This document shows positions 4,447 through 6,201 of a stretch of DNA of 6,201 nucleotides, piece after piece (positions within the stretch are counted from its first letter, which is position 1; each line of letters starts with the position of its first letter). A program made the position numbers and the translations under genes. The DNA lies in assembly GCA_025924435.1 (NCBI GenBank), contig JAICIL010000274.1, positions 1 to 6,201 of the forward strand, in the 5' to 3' direction. The notes beneath the pieces were generated by a model. That model was not told the DNA's origin and searched no databases. It saw only the letters and a program-made list of their open reading frames with translations. This stretch comes from Chloroflexia bacterium (GTDB lineage: Bacteria; Chloroflexota; Chloroflexia; Thermomicrobiales; JALYUS01).

Positions 4447-4474
4447 CTCAGTCCTCAATCCTCAGCCCTCGGCC
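4447..4474 (+). repeat. Degenerate heptamer tract (CTCAGTC family)
   Basis: Four consecutive 7-base units read CTCAGTC, CTCAATC, CTCAGCC, CTCGGCC. The unit differs from AGTAGTC and CGAGTAA elsewhere in the window, but the 7-base period is the same. It lies 12 bases before a 13-bp stem hairpin. Confidence 0.6.
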
Positions 4475-4485
4475 CTTAAAAGGGA

Positions 4486-4518
4486 TGGTGGCGGCGCTGG
4501 AGGAAAGCGCCGCCACCA
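4486..4518. repeat. Perfect 13-bp stem hairpin
   Basis: TGGTGGCGGCGCT (4486-4498) pairs exactly with AGCGCCGCCACCA (4506-4518) over the loop GGAGGAA. It lies about 170 bases upstream of the flavoenzyme start on the minus strand. No T-run follows it on either strand, so a terminator role is not evident. Confidence 0.6.
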
Positions 4519-4616
4519 AGGAACAAGAGGACAAGGGCAGAAGGAGTATGCATTGTGGGACCCGCTACCACCGTCTCACCGAGCCGTCGCGGAGCGTCGA
4601 GCGCGTGGGACGCATG

Positions 4617-4636
4617 GATGCGCTCGCGAGCGCATC
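4617..4636. repeat. Perfect 20-bp palindrome
   Basis: GATGCGCTCGCGAGCGCATC is its own reverse complement over all 20 bases, with no spacer. Such a site suits a dimeric DNA-binding protein. It lies mid-intergenic, about 300 bases upstream of the flavoenzyme start and 240 bases beyond the binding-protein stop, so its target gene is unclear. Confidence 0.6.
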
Positions 4637-4778
4637 GCGGGATTTCGGGACCAACTCAACATGCGTTCGGTTCGTCATCAGCGTGGCCGGGCGACCATTG
4701 TTTGTCGTTGCTCACCCCGCCGTCCCCGCCTCCGCCGTACCACCGCGAACGCCATTCACCGATAATAACGGCACGGGG

Positions 4779-4813
4779 GGAGAAAATGTGATGGGCATCC
4801 ACATTTCCTCTCC
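4779..4813 (-). terminator. Imperfect hairpin downstream of the binding-protein gene
   Basis: GGAGA (4779-4783), AAATGTG (4784-4790) and ATG (4791-4793) pair with CAT (4796-4798), CACATTT (4800-4806) and TCTCC (4809-4813), with two small bulges. It lies about 66 bases beyond the binding-protein stop on the minus strand. A second weaker pairing, GGTTCGG (4849-4855) with CCGAACC (4870-4876), lies just after the stop. Either could end or stabilise the transcript, but neither has a U-run. Confidence 0.3.
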
Positions 4814-4878
4814 GATTCCATCTTCGTGCGGCGAGAGAACGAGTTCGCGGTTCGGCGTGGAACCGTTCACCGAACCCC

Positions 4879-6201
4879 TTATCGCCCCGCAATGTCCTGC
4901 TCGTACTCCTTGCGGATTTGATCGCCGCCGCGCGCTTTCCAATCCTTGATGTAGGTATCGAGCGCGGCGAGCGGGTCGCGGCCGGTGATGATCGCCGTGA
5001 TACGATCGGTGCCGAGTTGGTTCAGTTCGACGGATTTCACGGCATTCGTCGGCGAGAAGGCGGTCAGCGCGGGGTTGTCAATGCCGAGCGCGGCGATCTG
5101 CGCCGCCGCCGTTTGCAGGTACTGCGCGTCCCCCGGATCGCTCGGATAGTAGAAGACGGGCGGCGGGACGACGACCGTGCCGAGTTCGCCGATCTCCGCG
5201 CGGCCACGATCGTTGAGGATCCGCGTCCCGTCCGGCTGGACGGTGTGATGGATGCCCTCGATGCCGAAGGTGAGGAAATTGTACTCCTCGCTGCCGAAGG
5301 GCGCGCTGAAATAATCGAGGATGCGCAGCAACTCCCTGGCCCGCTCCGGGTCCTTGCCGTCCTTCGCGGGGATCGCCGCGATGCTGCCGAACCCCGCGCC
5401 GTTGTATGTCACGCCCGTGCCGCCGTCGAAACCGGGCGGGACGAGCGCGCCGAGATTCGCCGCCGGGTTCACCCGCTTCGCCTCGAAGCGCACGCGGAGG
5501 TCGCCGTTCAGTTGGATCAGCGCGTCCGCGTAGCCGCCGATGGTACCGGCGATCAGCGCGTTCGTCGCCTGCGTCCGGTTCATTGTCGCGGCGTCCGGGT
5601 GGTAGACGCCCGCCTCATTCAGTTTCCGGGCGAAGGCGAGGGCTTGCCTGAACTCGTCGGTCTCGATCTGATTCGTCAGCGTGCCGTCCGGGTTCTTCCG
5701 CCAGCCGTTCGGCACGCGGAACATTCCCCGGAGAAAGGGCATGCTCCAGTCCGCCCCCTGCCCGCCGAGCGCCCAGGTGTCCGGCTTGCCGTCGCCGTCG
5801 GGATCGCTCTTGGTCATCGCGGTGAAGAGGGTGAGGATGTCGTCGGCATTCTTCGGGGCGGGAATGCCGAGTTTCGCCGCCCAATCCTGCCGGGAGAGGA
5901 GCGCGGGGCCGATCGCCAGGCTGAGGCGCGGCACGCCGTAGAGTTTGCCGCGCAGCGCGGCGTTCTTCCACGACGAGGCGGGATACTGCCCGAGGTTCGG
6001 GTACGCCTTGAGCGCGTCGCCGGAGAGATAGGCGGTCAGGTCGGTGAAGGCCCCCTGCTGCACCGCCTTGTACTGGTCCGGCGCGGAGAGTGGCGAGATG
6101 AGCAGGATATCGGGGAGGTCGCCGCTGGCGATCAGCGCCGTCGCCTTCTCGGTGTACTGCGGCAGCGGCACGAGCGTGAAATCCACCGTCGCGCCGAGCC
6201 G
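4879..6201 (-). CDS. ABC-transporter extracellular solute-binding protein (LplA/YtcQ-like), N-terminus missing
   Basis: 440 residues are visible, open to the window edge. The GTG at 6186 is internal, because the frame continues upstream as RLGAT, so signal peptide and start lie outside. The protein matches family 1 solute-binding proteins, especially the lipoprotein LplA/YtcQ-like group. Evidence is VDFTLVPLPQYTEKATALIASGDLPDILLI near the visible start, where 'ASGDLPDI' is the hallmark; KLYGVPRLS in the first lobe; SDPDGDGKPDTWALGG at about residues 130-146, an EF-hand-like D-x-D-x-D-G loop conserved in this group; and a C-terminal DTYIKDWKARGGDQIRKEYEQ, the standard ending. Such proteins sit outside the membrane and deliver sugars or oligosaccharides to two permeases, here presumably beyond the window edge. 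The ligand cannot be predicted. It shares a strand with the flavoenzyme but is 562 bases upstream, so separate transcription is likely. Confidence 0.88.
   Translation of the reverse strand, partial: RLGATVDFTLVPLPQYTEKATALIASGDLPDILLISPLSAPDQYKAVQQGAFTDLTAYLSGDALKAYPNLGQYPASSWKNAALRGKLYGVPRLSLAIGPALLSRQDWAAKLGIPAPKNADDILTLFTAMTKSDPDGDGKPDTWALGGQGADWSMPFLRGMFRVPNGWRKNPDGTLTNQIETDEFRQALAFARKLNEAGVYHPDAATMNRTQATNALIAGTIGGYADALIQLNGDLRVRFEAKRVNPAANLGALVPPGFDGGTGVTYNGAGFGSIAAIPAKDGKDPERARELLRILDYFSAPFGSEEYNFLTFGIEGIHHTVQPDGTRILNDRGRAEIGELGTVVVPPPVFYYPSDPGDAQYLQTAAAQIAALGIDNPALTAFSPTNAVKSVELNQLGTDRITAIITGRDPLAALDTYIKDWKARGGDQIRKEYEQDIAGR

Larger units (their letters stand above)
4317..4878. other. 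Gene-free region with heptamer tracts, hairpins and a palindrome
   Basis: These 562 bases lie between two minus-strand genes: the binding protein ends at 4879 and the flavoenzyme starts at 4316. They hold the flavoenzyme ribosome site and heptamer tract, an 8-bp direct repeat GTCGGCAG (4351-4358 and 4362-4369), a candidate promoter, a second degenerate heptamer tract, a 13-bp stem, a 20-bp palindrome, and two stems near the binding-protein stop. A GTG-initiated frame at 4555-4791 has an AAGGAG 8 bases upstream but low-complexity Arg/Pro/Ser content. I see no convincing gene. Confidence 0.6.

Noticed and set aside
4326..4474. CRISPR array
   Set aside because: The repeats are 7-base tandem units without spacers, not 20-40-base repeats with unique spacers.
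4555..4791. A 78-codon GTG frame with AAGGAG upstream
   Set aside because: The ribosome site is reasonable, but the product is Ser/Arg/Pro-rich low complexity and includes the 20-bp palindrome. Without homologues it cannot be supported.
4377..4949. A 190-codon plus-strand frame
   Set aside because: It runs through a heptamer tract, a hairpin and into the end of the binding-protein gene antisense; no domain, and no ribosome site at its start.
6186..6186. GTG as the start of the solute-binding protein
   Set aside because: The frame stays open upstream to the window edge and the encoded residues continue the family pattern. A lipoprotein needs a signal peptide, which would lie beyond the window.

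Overview
The window is GC-rich bacterial DNA: long antisense open frames, GC-ending codons, one GTG start, and strong AGGAGG-type ribosome binding sites. There is no rRNA, tRNA, integrase or transposase to fix the taxonomy. A lipoprotein-type (LplA/YtcQ-like) sugar-binding protein, a PAS protein, heptanucleotide repeat tracts and many intergenic hairpins would suit a free-living Chloroflexota- or Armatimonadota-like bacterium. That placement is an inference with low confidence.

Layout from left to right: (1) positions 1-317, minus strand: N-terminal piece of a PAS-domain protein that runs off the window. (2) 318-757: a gene-free stretch crowded with inverted repeats, including a ~116-bp degenerate hairpin and a perfect 28-bp stem. 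(3) 758-1162, minus strand: small secreted Tyr/Gly-rich protein with four cysteines, function unknown. (4) 1163-1453: divergent promoter region with a 13-bp-period direct repeat, a cluster of four GGACA/TGTCC half-sites and a likely -10 box. (5) 1454-1963 and 2031-2657, plus strand: a split thiamine-diphosphate decarboxylase of the sulfopyruvate decarboxylase (ComD/ComE) type, alpha then beta subunit. (6) 2658-2822: convergent intergenic region filled mostly by a ~126-bp MITE-like element lying in a heptamer repeat tract. (7) 2823-4316, minus strand: an FAD-dependent dehydrogenase of the TcuA (tricarballylate dehydrogenase) type. (8) 4317-4878: gene-free, with two heptamer tracts, a candidate promoter, hairpins and a perfect 20-bp palindrome. 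(9) 4879-6201, minus strand: most of an ABC-transporter extracellular solute-binding protein, N-terminus outside the window.

The two ThDP subunits clearly form one enzyme. The flavoenzyme faces them tail to tail, so it is not in their operon. Both may act on small carboxylic or 2-oxo acids, but the sequence does not prove a shared pathway. The binding protein is on the flavoenzyme's strand, 562 bp upstream of it, and looks like part of a separate carbohydrate-uptake locus. The secreted protein and the PAS sensor have no obvious link to either.

The most notable feature is the non-coding DNA. Most intergenic gaps hold a different hairpin family, and several of these sit next to heptamer tracts that reach into the ends of genes. 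I see no CRISPR array, defence system or phage module, and nothing that clearly amounts to a new biological system.
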